Below are positions 6,790-15,570 of a stretch of DNA of 24,058 bases, piece after piece. The stretch's first letter is position 1; each line of letters opens with the position of its first letter. The notes under the pieces were generated by a model, which was given only the letters and a program-made list of their open reading frames with translations, was not told the DNA's origin and did not search any database. The stretch is from an uncultured Ruminococcus sp. (lineage in GTDB: Bacteria > Bacillota > Clostridia > Oscillospirales > Ruminococcaceae). A program made the translations under genes and the position numbers. The stretch spans positions 1 through 24,058 of the forward strand of contig CAJTOG010000022.1 of assembly GCA_910577575.1 (NCBI GenBank), given 5' to 3'.

Positions 6790-7395
6790 GTGACTGACAT
6801 AATTACTGATTCAAAAATTATTACCGGAGGTGGAAGTACGATTTCAAGTATATTTATACAGAATGAAACCATACAGGATGACGGTACTGTCAACAGACTT
6901 ATAGAAACCTGTGCAGAATCACAGGAGAATCTGCGTACGCTTTATTATATGTTTAAAAAAAGTATTTTTGCCGTCGCATTCAGCATAACATCAGATTACC
7001 ATCTCTCAGAAGACTGCGTTTCAGAAACTTTTATAAGATTAACTCAGGTCAGGAACTTCAATCCCAAAAAGGGAGACGGCAGGGGTTATATTCACAAAAT
7101 AGCACGCAACGTTGCACTTGAATTACGCAGAAGCCATAAACATGATATTGATGATATATTTGTTGCACACTACGGCGAAACAGATGAAACTCTCGAAAAC
7201 AGCATTTATATAAATCAGCTTCTTGAAGTTCTTAATGACAAACAAAGACAAATTGTTGTTATGAAATGTTGCAGCGGACTTACATTCAAGGAAATCGCTA
7301 AAATTATGAAATGCCCCGAAACTACAGTAAAATCCAGATATCAGAGGGCAATATCGTTATTAAAGAAAAAGGCAGGTGTTAACGGTGAAAAATGA
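6790..7395 (+). CDS. ECF-like sigma-70 family factor
   Basis: 201 residues. Region 2 (about 48-118) includes YHLSEDCVSETFIRLTQ and the characteristic GRGYIHKIARNVALELRR. Region 4 (about 140-195) has LNDKQRQIVVMKCCSGLTFKEIAKIMKCPETTVKSRYQRA in two stretches, an HTH that would read the -35 box. Region 1 is absent and region 3 is only a short linker, as in ECF factors. The first 45 residues are an unusual Ser/Thr/Ile-rich extension. The annotated GTG overlaps the ribosome binding site AAAGGAG, and no ATG, GTG or TTG follows in frame before region 2. True initiation may be at GTG 6790 or at a rare ATA (6799) or ATT (6802). The 3' end overlaps the next gene. The set of genes it controls is unknown. 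Confidence 0.88.
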   Translation: MTDIITDSKIITGGGSTISSIFIQNETIQDDGTVNRLIETCAESQENLRTLYYMFKKSIFAVAFSITSDYHLSEDCVSETFIRLTQVRNFNPKKGDGRGYIHKIARNVALELRRSHKHDIDDIFVAHYGETDETLENSIYINQLLEVLNDKQRQIVVMKCCSGLTFKEIAKIMKCPETTVKSRYQRAISLLKKKAGVNGEK

Positions 7396-8785
7396 AAAAA
7401 CGGAAAATCGGGAAATTGAAAATATCCTAAAATCAAAAATGAATGAGCTTTCCGAATCTGTTGACTGCTTTGACAAAATTTCTGCAAGAGTTTTTCCTGA
7501 AAAAAATCAGGATTTTTCCGAAAGCGGATTCACCATAAGCGACCTTGAAAATATTACAGGCAAAGACAAAAAATTCAAAACTCTGAAATGGACTGTTATT
7601 GCTGCCGCAATTTTTTTCTGTGCTGTGATAATTCCAAAAACCAGTATGGTTCATCGTATTTTCTCAGATATCGGATGTAATTCAACCAAAAAAATATATC
7701 AGGATTTACTTACTGAAATAAACACAGAAACTAAAAACGGTAACTATATCAGTATGGATTTTCCACTCAATTACTATATTGACAATGATGTTCTTATAAC
7801 TCCGCTTTTTAGCTGTCCTTTTGAAAATTGTGGAAAAGAAAATCTCAATGTAAGAATTTTCATAAAACAGATTAACGGAATCTATACAAATCAGGTTTAT
7901 GCAGTTGAATATAAAGAAGAATACTCAGAAAAAAATATTATCGCCGTTGCGGAATCAGAATACAAATTCACTGATGATGATATTGAAGATATTGAAAAAA
8001 CTAAAAAAATAAACTCCTCATTATACAATCATTCAGACAAAGCAATTACACAATCATTCAGCATTGACGACAATGACTTATTTACTGACAATGAAAATAA
8101 TGCAGTATCACTTGCTTCTTTTATATATCCTGCTTTTATCAAAGACATAAACGGAATCAAACTTGTAACAAATGAAATTTTATATGGTCATAAAACAATG
8201 TCAGATGACGGTTATTTCTATGACATAATCTCTGATTACTCCGGAGAAAAAATACAGCTGCCCGAACGTCAGAAGATGTGGAAAAAATCTGTTTACTACA
8301 ATGGTAATTCAGCAATGCCGGAAAAAAATATATCAAACTTCAAAATGACTGAACTTTTCGGCAATTACTACTCTACTGAAACTCCTGATAATATTGAATG
8401 TATATATATTTCTGAATATAAATATGAATTGGATGAATTAATAAGCGTATATGCCGATAAACGATTAGGTACAGTTATTCCACCCTCCTATACTGATTCA
8501 TCTGTAACCTTTCAGCTTTATATACCATCAGAATTATTATCTGAAAACGGTTTAATAACAGCCAAATCAAATAACGGAAAAATTATTGAATTCATTTCAG
8601 ACGACAGTCTGCCGATTGTACAATATTATGAACAGGAATATTCAATACAACAGGAAGAATATCAGCAAAAAATTCAAAATCTTGAATCCGAAGAAACAGA
8701 AACTATAAAAAAATGGGAAGAACTCGAAAAAGAAAAATACTCAATAAATCAGGAAAAAATTGAAAACACTGAAGAAAATCAATAA
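7385..8785 (+). CDS. Single-pass membrane protein coupled to the sigma factor (possible anti-sigma)
   Basis: No family recognised. About 466 residues: a cytoplasmic N terminus of roughly 65 residues, one hydrophobic helix at about 68-84 (WTVIAAAIFFCAVII), then about 370 mostly hydrophilic residues expected outside the cell, ending in a Gln/Glu/Lys-rich segment likely to form a coiled coil. The start overlaps the sigma gene by 11 bases. GTG 7385 is preferred because AGGTG lies 6 bases upstream; an earlier GTG at 7376 lacks good spacing. Overlap with a sigma gene and a short cytoplasmic head plus one membrane helix are the usual plan of anti-sigma factors, so that role is inferred, without a recognised anti-sigma domain or zinc motif. 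The external part would then be a sensor; its ligand is unknown. Confidence 0.75.
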   Translation: MKNEKTENREIENILKSKMNELSESVDCFDKISARVFPEKNQDFSESGFTISDLENITGKDKKFKTLKWTVIAAAIFFCAVIIPKTSMVHRIFSDIGCNSTKKIYQDLLTEINTETKNGNYISMDFPLNYYIDNDVLITPLFSCPFENCGKENLNVRIFIKQINGIYTNQVYAVEYKEEYSEKNIIAVAESEYKFTDDDIEDIEKTKKINSSLYNHSDKAITQSFSIDDNDLFTDNENNAVSLASFIYPAFIKDINGIKLVTNEILYGHKTMSDDGYFYDIISDYSGEKIQLPERQKMWKKSVYYNGNSAMPEKNISNFKMTELFGNYYSTETPDNIECIYISEYKYELDELISVYADKRLGTVIPPSYTDSSVTFQLYIPSELLSENGLITAKSNNGKIIEFISDDSLPIVQYYEQEYSIQQEEYQQKIQNLESEETETIKKWEELEKEKYSINQEKIENTEENQ

Positions 8786-8841
8786 AAACTGTTCAGAATT
8801 GAATCCGCTTATCTATGCAGAACAGAAAGAAAGTTCAGAAA

Positions 8842-8871
8842 AAAGCCGTTCACAAAATTGTGAACGGCTTT
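8842..8871. terminator. Bidirectional intrinsic terminator
   Basis: AAAGCCGTTCACAA pairs perfectly with TTGTGAACGGCTTT around two bases (a 12-bp stem with a six-base loop is more realistic). The minus strand continues as TTTTTT after GGC and the plus strand as TTTGAATTTTTATT. It lies between the convergent membrane-protein gene and esterase gene and serves both. Confidence 0.9.
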
Positions 8872-8895
8872 GAATTTTTATTCTGATTAATTCAA

Positions 8896-10797
8896 TTAAT
8901 ATACAAGTGTTACAGATTCAATACCTACACTTCCCCAGTAACGGAAAATAGTCATTTTATCATATGCACCTGTTACATCAAATTCAATAGTGTTATCAGA
9001 TTTCATATCACTATTTGTATAAGATGTGCTTGAAGCCCAGTTTCCTAATACAAGTGAACCATTGAAACCATAACCGATGTTTTCATCAAATTTAACAATA
9101 ATCTTTTTTATGTCAGAATATTTATAATCCTTCAAAGAATACTCTTTACTAACAGAAACATCTGTAAGAACAACAGTCTTACTGTCACTTGAAGATGTAG
9201 TTACAGTTGTTGTTATGGGTTTGGTTGTAGTCGTAGTAGGTTTGGTTGTAGCCGCAGTAGGCTTGGTTGTAGTTGTAGTGGGTTTGGTTGTAGTCGTAGT
9301 GGACTTTGTTGTAGTTGTAGTGGGTTTGGTTGTGGTTGTAGTAGGCTTGGTTGTAGTTGTAGTGGGTTTGGTTGTGGTTGTAGTGGGTTTGGTTGTAGTT
9401 GTAGTAGGCTTTGTTGTAGTTGTAGTAGGCTTGATTGTAGTCGTAGTGGACTTTGTTGTGGTTGTTTCAGAAACATTACCAGTATTAAGTACTACTGATT
9501 CAAGCTGTGCATCTCCATACCATTTATGAATTGTCAGTGAATCATAAGACTTATCAAGCTCAACAGTAAGGGTATTATCAACAAGCATTGATGCATCATA
9601 GTTCTTTGAAAGTTCCCAGTTACCAAAAGCTACACAACCATTCATACCATACTGTGGAGTGCAGTTAAATACAAATGAAACAGACTTTACTTCACCATAT
9701 GCAGAAATATCATATGATTCTCCGAGTTTTACATCATTCAAAACAACAGAGTCTCCTGTAATCGGTTTTGTAACCGGTTTAGCAGTAGTAGTTGCAGAAG
9801 TTGTTACAGGTTTAGCCGTTGTAGTAGCTTTAGTTGTGGTAACTTTTGTAGTTGAAGACGTAGTTGTTGTAGTAGCCTTTGTTGTTGTAACAACAGGAGT
9901 TTCCTCTTCAAACTCACCGCCAAAATATGTTTCTGTAAGAACTTCTGCCCACAGCTTACCCATACAAGCATATCCGTTTTCATTAGGATGACAACCATCA
10001 TCAAGTCCGGATTTCATATCAACAACGCTGTTGATATCAGTGAAACCTATATTATAACCTTCTGACTGCTTTTCTGCAACAAGATTGCGAACCATTATAT
10101 TATAATTATCAACAGCTTCCTGAACAGCCTCCGAAAATGCTTCCGGATTTTCACTGTATGTATACCCAAGCTTCCATCGATAATTGCCAAGCCAGTCATT
10201 CCGGATTTCAGCGTCAATATCCGGAACTGATGCAAGATAGAGCATCTCACCCTCATCGCTTACATAAGGAAGAATCAGGTCAACAAGCTCTTCAAGCCGG
10301 TTTCCTGCACCATCAAGCTGACAGTCAAGAAGGTCATTCGTACCAATCTGAAGCATGATAACATTTGGGTCATATGCATCAAGCATATTTCCGCTTACGC
10401 CATTGTTGGAATAAGTATTATTGAAAATAGTTTCCTGAATACCTGTTCTGCCGCCTGTACTCTGAATAGCATAACCACTGTAACCTGCGTGCTGAGGGTC
10501 ATAATTGATAATAGTACCATTCCAGTTATATGTGGAATTGTTTGACCAACTGTTATTCGGACCAACCATATCAAAATTTGTAATACCATTTTGTTGGAGA
10601 TAATAATTAAAATATTTACGATATCCGTTATCTCCATTAATATAACCATGAGTAATTGAATCACCGATTGACATAATTCTTACAGTATCGGTTTCAGAAT
10701 TAACAGCAGAAATTGATGAAACTCCGCATACAGAAAATGTGCTTACTGATGTAATAACAGCTGTAAGACCAGCAAGAATTTTTTTATAATTACACAT
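8896..10797 (-). CDS. Secreted SGNH/CE3-type carbohydrate esterase with two C-terminal modules
   Basis: 633 residues, probably deacetylating plant polysaccharide such as xylan outside the cell. A signal peptide occupies about 1-31. The SGNH domain (about 37-292) shows block I GDSITHG with nucleophile Ser47, block III GTND (152-155) and block V DGCHP with Asp267 and His270, completing the triad; this is the CE3 acetylxylan esterase pattern. A Thr-rich linker (301-347), a beta-rich module (about 349-438), a long TTTTTKP-repeat linker (444-534) and a second copy of the module (540-633) follow. The modules share Y/F-G-x-N-G and GNW motifs and look like carbohydrate-binding or DUF5620-type domains of Ruminococcus; that name is a recollection, not a search result. 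There is no dockerin and no LPxTG signal, so the enzyme is probably released or held by the modules. ATG follows AAAAGGAGTAG. Confidence 0.9.
   Translation of the reverse strand: MCNYKKILAGLTAVITSVSTFSVCGVSSISAVNSETDTVRIMSIGDSITHGYINGDNGYRKYFNYYLQQNGITNFDMVGPNNSWSNNSTYNWNGTIINYDPQHAGYSGYAIQSTGGRTGIQETIFNNTYSNNGVSGNMLDAYDPNVIMLQIGTNDLLDCQLDGAGNRLEELVDLILPYVSDEGEMLYLASVPDIDAEIRNDWLGNYRWKLGYTYSENPEAFSEAVQEAVDNYNIMVRNLVAEKQSEGYNIGFTDINSVVDMKSGLDDGCHPNENGYACMGKLWAEVLTETYFGGEFEEETPVVTTTKATTTTTSSTTKVTTTKATTTAKPVTTSATTTAKPVTKPITGDSVVLNDVKLGESYDISAYGEVKSVSFVFNCTPQYGMNGCVAFGNWELSKNYDASMLVDNTLTVELDKSYDSLTIHKWYGDAQLESVVLNTGNVSETTTTKSTTTTIKPTTTTTKPTTTTTKPTTTTTKPTTTTTKPTTTTTKPTTTTTKSTTTTTKPTTTTTKPTAATTKPTTTTTKPITTTVTTSSSDSKTVVLTDVSVSKEYSLKDYKYSDIKKIIVKFDENIGYGFNGSLVLGNWASSTSYTNSDMKSDNTIEFDVTGAYDKMTIFRYWGSVGIESVTLVY
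9196..9468 (-). repeat. 21-bp minisatellite encoding a Thr/Lys-Pro linker
   Basis: About 12 tandem copies of a 21-base unit encode the heptad TTTTTKP inside the esterase, with variants TTTTIKP, TTTTTKS and TAATTKP. The DNA units differ mainly at synonymous positions (gtt/gtg/gtc on the plus strand), which suggests repeat turnover under selection for the protein. Such linkers are often O-glycosylated in secreted cellulolytic enzymes. Copy number is likely to vary between strains. Confidence 0.9.
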
Positions 10798-10880
10798 AAA
10801 ATCTACTCCTTTTCAACAGCAGTATCGAACTGCCGGAAATAATTTTTTAAGGTCATTTATATGAATAACACTTTAAGTAT

Positions 10881-10909
10881 ATTATAAACTATTAGTACAA
10901 AAAAATCAA
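10881..10909 (-). promoter_or_regulatory. Promoter of the esterase gene
   Basis: Minus strand: -35 TTGATT (10909-10904), 17 bases, -10 TATAAT (10886-10881). The leader is about 75 bases and contains a small hairpin, GCAGT-TCGAT-ACTGC (10833-10819), just upstream of the ribosome binding site. The rest of the 264-base gap to the next gene is AT-rich and shows nothing else I can support, including no clear terminator for the five-gene operon. Confidence 0.7.
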
Positions 10910-11061
10910 GTCTTTTTAATTATTTTATCACATTTTACATATATAAAAAATTAATGATGCTATAAAATCATATACATTATTCACGAATAAAAACCATATT
11001 TCATTACATAATAAACAAAAAAATTTCTATATGTTTTAACTTTAAAAATCAGGAAATAAAA

Positions 11062-12234
11062 TTATACAGATTGTAAATCTTTTGTATTCAAAGACTGCCT
11101 TTTTAATGCCCGTTCAAGAAGTTCAGGAAGTTTTTCAGGTGGACAAGAAAAACATGGTATATCAAATCCTGCAATCTTCTCTGCAAGATTTTCATCATAA
11201 CAAGGTTTTCCGCTGTCAGAAATTGCAAGCAGTACAATTACATTCACTCCTGAAGATTTTAACTCCGAAAGCCGTCTGATAAGTCCATTTCTGTTGCCTC
11301 CCTCGTATAAATCAGTAACAAGAAACATAGTTGTTTTAGTGGGATTGGTTATAAGTTCTGAACAATAGGCAACTGACTTTTCAATATCAGTACCACCTCC
11401 CAACTGTATACCATAAAGAAGTTCAACGGGGTCGGAACATAGTTCTGTCAAATCATTTACCTGAGTATCAAAAGCAACCACATAAGTTTGCAATGAACTT
11501 ATACTTGCAAGTATACATCCCATTACTGATGAATATATAGCAGATTCTCCCATAGAACCGCTCTGGTCAATGTCGAGTATTACTGTTCTCGAATTCGACG
11601 CAGACTTTGAAGCCCGTTCAAAGAAATAAAACTTTTCAGGCAAAATAGTTTTAAGTTCAGGATTATAATTCTTGAGATTCCGTCTTATTGTAAGCCTGTA
11701 ATCAAGAGCTGCTGCTGACGGTATGGGTGAATGCTGACGCTTATTCAGTGCAGCAGTTACAGAACGTTTCAAATCATCAGAAAGACGTCGGTTTATATCT
11801 TCTACAATTTTTCTGATAAATTCCCTTGCATTATCTTTTGCTTTTTTTGGAATCTGGTCTTTGAGCATAAGAAGCAATGCACCTGTGGAAATATCAGGTT
11901 CAAGACCGTCAAGCATTTCAGGTTCAAATAAAAGTTGTTTAAGTCCTTTTTTCTCGATTGCATCACGCTGAATTACTTTTATTTCCATAGGAGCAAACAG
12001 GCTTCTTAAATCACCAAGCCATTTTGTAAGTTTCGGGGAACTTATTCCGTTTCCTGCTCCGCTGCTGTCTGCATTTCCATTTTCGCCATAAATCTGTGAC
12101 AAGGCAGAATCCATAAGTATTTCCTCCGCAGAAAGAGGACTTCCGCCACCCATTGAATTGATTTTACCTTCCGCTGCTGCTCCGAGAATAAGTCTCCAGC
12201 GTTTAAGCTGCTGCTTGTTATCAATATCTTTCAT
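11062..12234 (-). CDS. VWA-domain protein of the MoxR/DUF5682/SWIM operon (YehP-like)
   Basis: 390 residues. The C-terminal half is a von Willebrand factor A domain with a complete metal-ion-dependent adhesion site: DQSGS (Asp223, Ser225, Ser227), GGGTD (Thr282) and VTDLYEGG (Asp308). The N-terminal half is mostly helical and includes a Gly/Ser-rich stretch near 52-66. There is no signal peptide or membrane helix, so it should be cytoplasmic. VWA proteins paired with MoxR ATPases (RavA-ViaA, CbbQ-CbbO, NorQ-NorD, and Mg-chelatase I and D subunits) act as adaptors that bring a substrate to the AAA+ ring. The E. coli counterpart by context and length is YehP. The ATG directly follows the upstream stop (TAAATG), with GGAG inside the preceding gene, so translation is coupled. 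It is the last gene of the operon. Confidence 0.88.
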   Translation of the reverse strand: MKDIDNKQQLKRWRLILGAAAEGKINSMGGGSPLSAEEILMDSALSQIYGENGNADSSGAGNGISSPKLTKWLGDLRSLFAPMEIKVIQRDAIEKKGLKQLLFEPEMLDGLEPDISTGALLLMLKDQIPKKAKDNAREFIRKIVEDINRRLSDDLKRSVTAALNKRQHSPIPSAAALDYRLTIRRNLKNYNPELKTILPEKFYFFERASKSASNSRTVILDIDQSGSMGESAIYSSVMGCILASISSLQTYVVAFDTQVNDLTELCSDPVELLYGIQLGGGTDIEKSVAYCSELITNPTKTTMFLVTDLYEGGNRNGLIRRLSELKSSGVNVIVLLAISDSGKPCYDENLAEKIAGFDIPCFSCPPEKLPELLERALKRQSLNTKDLQSV

Positions 12235-14460
12235 TTATATATCTCCAAAATCAAAATCATCAAGAGAGTCAAGAGACTCCTTCTCCTCCTGCGTTATTTC
12301 AGTCATTACAAATTCGGCTGCCTGTTCGGTACATACACCTAAAACCTCACCAATATTTTCAGCAATATCAGATTTTTCAGACGGTGAAAAACTTCCGAAA
12401 GTACGTCTCAAACAGATAAGTACAGGCTTAAAGTCATCATCATCAAGTTCAGAAATGAATTCAACAAGTTTTTCCCATATACTAAGACGGCTTATAAGTG
12501 AACGTTTATTCTTTTTGCTTAATCCTTCAAACCACAATGCACCTTCTGCCGACGGATTGGCTTTTGAAAATCTCCTTGAAATAAGTATGGACAATTTCTG
12601 AGAATCAATTTTCCCACGTTCCATAAGCACAGCACAGGCAAATCCTGAAATAAGAGGATTCACTCTGTCACTGTCCGAAAGTTCTGAAAGAAGTTCAATA
12701 AATCTTTCAGCATTCAGAAAATCATGTGCAGTACAGGCGTCATTTACTCTTGAAACTGCTGTTACCAGTTCTTCTGCTGCCGACCTATCACAAATTGAAG
12801 CAGAATAAAGCTGAAGACAAAAACGTAAGAAAAGTTGTTGTACAAGTGGTTGAATCGGATGCGTATCAATTCTCCTGATACTGCCAAAACGGATTATTCC
12901 TGAAAGTGTATGAATTGTCCGTCCCGAATCTGACGGCGACGCACAGTCTACAGAGAGTTTCTGAACTGCATTCACTGCTGTTTTTACACATCCAGCAAGT
13001 CCGCATTCAAATGCATCAGACAAAACTTCTGCTGTATCAGAAAGATTTTCTGCTGTAAGAAGTCTGCTGTTGAGTACAAAGTTTGCAGCCATTTCTATAG
13101 TATCACCATTAAGCGAAGCTTCAACAATCTGTATTTCCGTTTCCGGAGACCAGCTTATAATCCATTTTTCCGCCCATGTAGCATTATCCTGATTACGTGA
13201 ATTTTTTTCTCCAAAACCTATTCCGCAGACATTAAGTCTATGAAGAAATGCTGAACGGTTTAAATCCAGAAAAGCTGATTTTTCAGATTTTACCCTTAAA
13301 TTTTCACGTAAGTCAAGTTCCAGCTCCTCCCCGTTTGCCTTACGGAATCTTTCTAACTTCAACTCCTTTAACTGACGCATAAAATCTTCTTGAACTGAAG
13401 TACGGACTGTTCCATCCGGAAGAGTGCCTATTTTAGTACCTATTTCAACATCTGCACAGGCAAGTGAAATTTCGCCGAAACTGCCATGACCCATGCAGGC
13501 AACAGCAGCATCACGCAAATCTGACATTGATGGCAATATTCCGCCTCTCATTGCACACAGAGTTTCCGCAAGCCTTACGCTTTCAATTACTTCTGCCGAT
13601 GACGCCGAAAAATCATTTTTACGCTGATATTCGGCAATTCTTGAAAGATATTCTGTTTTTGCATCTGACAGAGTGTCCTTTAATCTATTTTTCCAAAGGA
13701 TTTCATAATATGCAGGTGCTTTGCTTCCTGCACCATATCCGGAACGTGAAGAAAGTCTGTAATAGGAATAAGGCATGAGAGTTGCCTTTGTCTGTACCTG
13801 TTTCAATTTTGAAGTAAGCTTTTTATCATCTTCAGTAAAAGTTTTTTCCTTTAATCCATATGTATGAAACGCACCCGTTACAACCGCAACTGTTTTATAT
13901 TCCTGTTCACTTTCATAAATTGTCTTACGCATAAAAGCTTCCCGCAGTTCATTATGTGAATCGCTTTCTGAAAGCTCTCTGAGTGATTTGCCATATTCTT
14001 CAACTGTCGCTATAAAATCGTTGTAATTTTCACAGTGTTCAAAATTATATTCCCAGAATGTATCATTGTCAAGCCCAGAAATTTTCTCAAGCTTTTCATA
14101 TACACTCTCACCTGTTGGCCTTGTTTCCTGATATTCTTCTTTATCATTACAGAGTATACATCCGGACGGCAAATCGCAGAATTTCACAGGAATATTATTT
14201 CTTTCTGCCCATAGCATTGCCCTGTATTCAGGTGAAAATTCAGCAAGTGGATACATTACCGTATTTACGGGAGCTTCCGTAGTATATGCAAGAACAGCCG
14301 CTGGCATATCCGTCTGAACTGAACAAAGAGGAGAGATAAGTCCGCTTAAATCTGACGGACCTTCAATCAGTACTATATCAGGTTTTATTTTTTCAAGGAA
14401 CTGTTCAACATAGAATCCACAAGCCGGAGAAAGATGTCTTACTCCGAAATATTCAGCCAT
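12235..14460 (-). CDS. DUF5682-like protein (YehM-like) with TraB/TIKI-like N-terminal motifs
   Basis: 741 residues, close to the length of E. coli YehM. The N-terminal 210 residues carry GVRHLSP (His9), VLIEGPSD (Glu33), FCDLP (Asp97), a REAFM segment near 173 and AVVTGAFHTYGL (His199). A first His-containing motif, an early Glu and a late GxxH resemble the TraB/TIKI/ChaN/EreA superfamily, several of whose members are metal-dependent hydrolases; this is inferred from motif pattern only. The remainder is mainly helical and has no recognised catalytic motif; the C terminus is very acidic (DSLDDFDFGDI). No signal peptide or membrane helix is present. The ATG overlaps the MoxR stop by one base (TAATG) and is preceded by AAGGAG, so the two are made together. 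The family assignment relies on gene context and recalled YehM features. Confidence 0.82.
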   Translation of the reverse strand: MAEYFGVRHLSPACGFYVEQFLEKIKPDIVLIEGPSDLSGLISPLCSVQTDMPAAVLAYTTEAPVNTVMYPLAEFSPEYRAMLWAERNNIPVKFCDLPSGCILCNDKEEYQETRPTGESVYEKLEKISGLDNDTFWEYNFEHCENYNDFIATVEEYGKSLRELSESDSHNELREAFMRKTIYESEQEYKTVAVVTGAFHTYGLKEKTFTEDDKKLTSKLKQVQTKATLMPYSYYRLSSRSGYGAGSKAPAYYEILWKNRLKDTLSDAKTEYLSRIAEYQRKNDFSASSAEVIESVRLAETLCAMRGGILPSMSDLRDAAVACMGHGSFGEISLACADVEIGTKIGTLPDGTVRTSVQEDFMRQLKELKLERFRKANGEELELDLRENLRVKSEKSAFLDLNRSAFLHRLNVCGIGFGEKNSRNQDNATWAEKWIISWSPETEIQIVEASLNGDTIEMAANFVLNSRLLTAENLSDTAEVLSDAFECGLAGCVKTAVNAVQKLSVDCASPSDSGRTIHTLSGIIRFGSIRRIDTHPIQPLVQQLFLRFCLQLYSASICDRSAAEELVTAVSRVNDACTAHDFLNAERFIELLSELSDSDRVNPLISGFACAVLMERGKIDSQKLSILISRRFSKANPSAEGALWFEGLSKKNKRSLISRLSIWEKLVEFISELDDDDFKPVLICLRRTFGSFSPSEKSDIAENIGEVLGVCTEQAAEFVMTEITQEEKESLDSLDDFDFGDI

Positions 14461-15542
14461 TATTTGTTTATCTCCTTACATTCTGCATAAAGCGACGAAA
14501 ATTTCTTACCTTTTTTTCTCATTACATTTTCAAGATATTCAGTCCATGCAGTTTTGTCTTTATCCTCATCTTTTACAATTGCACCCTGCAACGCACTCGC
14601 AAGCTCGGAATCAGTAACTTTACCATTCCCGAAACTTCCAGCAAGTGCCATTGAATTTACAAGAAGCGATATTGCCTCGGCAGATGAAAGCACTCCCGTA
14701 GTAGGCTTTATTTTAGTCTTTCCGTCCAGAGTCTGACCTGTACGGAGTTCACGGAAAACAGTCACTACTTTTTCAACTGCCGAAAATTCCGGAAGTTTTG
14801 AATTAAGTCCAAAATCCTTTGAAAGCTGGGCAACACGTGTATTCACAATTTCAATTTCTGTCTCTATATCATCAGGTGCAGGAAGTACAACGATATTGAA
14901 TCTTCTTTTTAAAGCCGACGACATTTCATTCACACCCTTGTCACGTGTATTTGCAGTAGCTATAATTGAAAATCCCTTTTTTGCAGGCACTTCCTCTCCG
15001 AGTTCGGGAATAGTAATTCTTTTCTCGGAAAGTATGGAAATCAAAGCATCCTGCACTTCGCTTGCACAGCGTGAAATTTCCTCAATACGTGCAACAGAAC
15101 CACGCTCCATAGCTGTATAAACAGGACTTTTCACAAGCGATTCAAATGACGGACCTTTTGCAAGAAGCATTGCATAATTCCATGAATAACGTATCTGTTC
15201 CTCTGTAGTGCCTGCCGTACCCTGTATAACAAGCGACGAATCACCGTTTATAGCTGCTGTAAGATGTTCGGAAAGCCATGATTTAGCCGTCCCCGGTTCG
15301 CCTATGAGAAGCAGTGCACGGTCTGTAACAAGTGTAGCAATGCAGATTTCCACAATACGTCTGTCGCCCATATATTTCGGAGTTATTTCAACCCCGCCGG
15401 ATTTTCCGCCCATAATATAAGTAAGCACTGATTTCGGAGACATTCTCCAGCCTGTCGGTACGGAATTTTTTTCGTTTGCGATAAGTGCGTCTATTTCCTG
15501 CTGGAACTGTTTTTCAGCAGGAAGTCTTAATATTTCACTCAT
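14460..15542 (-). CDS. MoxR-type AAA+ ATPase (YehL subfamily)
   Basis: 360 residues. Walker A is GEPGTAKS (about 81-88), Walker B is VARIEEIS (150-157) with Glu-Glu in place of the usual Asp-Glu, sensor 1 is IIATANTRD (193-201), and an arginine finger is likely in ALKRRFN (Arg213/214). NEMSSALKRRFN is the MoxR pattern. Such ATPases form hexameric rings that remodel or insert metal into partner proteins, working with a VWA adaptor. Co-occurrence with DUF5682, VWA and SWIM genes points to the YehL subfamily. ATG 15542 is chosen over an in-frame TTG six bases upstream because AAAGGAAA is then well spaced. It begins 28 bases after the solenoid gene stop and overlaps the DUF5682-like gene by one base. 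Confidence 0.92.
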   Translation of the reverse strand: MSEILRLPAEKQFQQEIDALIANEKNSVPTGWRMSPKSVLTYIMGGKSGGVEITPKYMGDRRIVEICIATLVTDRALLLIGEPGTAKSWLSEHLTAAINGDSSLVIQGTAGTTEEQIRYSWNYAMLLAKGPSFESLVKSPVYTAMERGSVARIEEISRCASEVQDALISILSEKRITIPELGEEVPAKKGFSIIATANTRDKGVNEMSSALKRRFNIVVLPAPDDIETEIEIVNTRVAQLSKDFGLNSKLPEFSAVEKVVTVFRELRTGQTLDGKTKIKPTTGVLSSAEAISLLVNSMALAGSFGNGKVTDSELASALQGAIVKDEDKDKTAWTEYLENVMRKKGKKFSSLYAECKEINK

Positions 15543-15570
15543 TTTCAATATTTCCTTTCAGATTTGATAG

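Noticed and set aside
9196..9468. Regular short repeats that might be a CRISPR array
   Set aside because: The 21-base units are contiguous without spacers and encode an in-frame Thr/Lys-Pro linker.
9215..9529. Plus-strand Val/Gly-rich reading frame opposite the esterase
   Set aside because: It is the antisense shadow of the repeat linker and has no ribosome binding site.
12158..12601. 147-residue plus-strand reading frame
   Set aside because: Ser-rich antisense of the DUF5682-like and VWA genes with no start signals.
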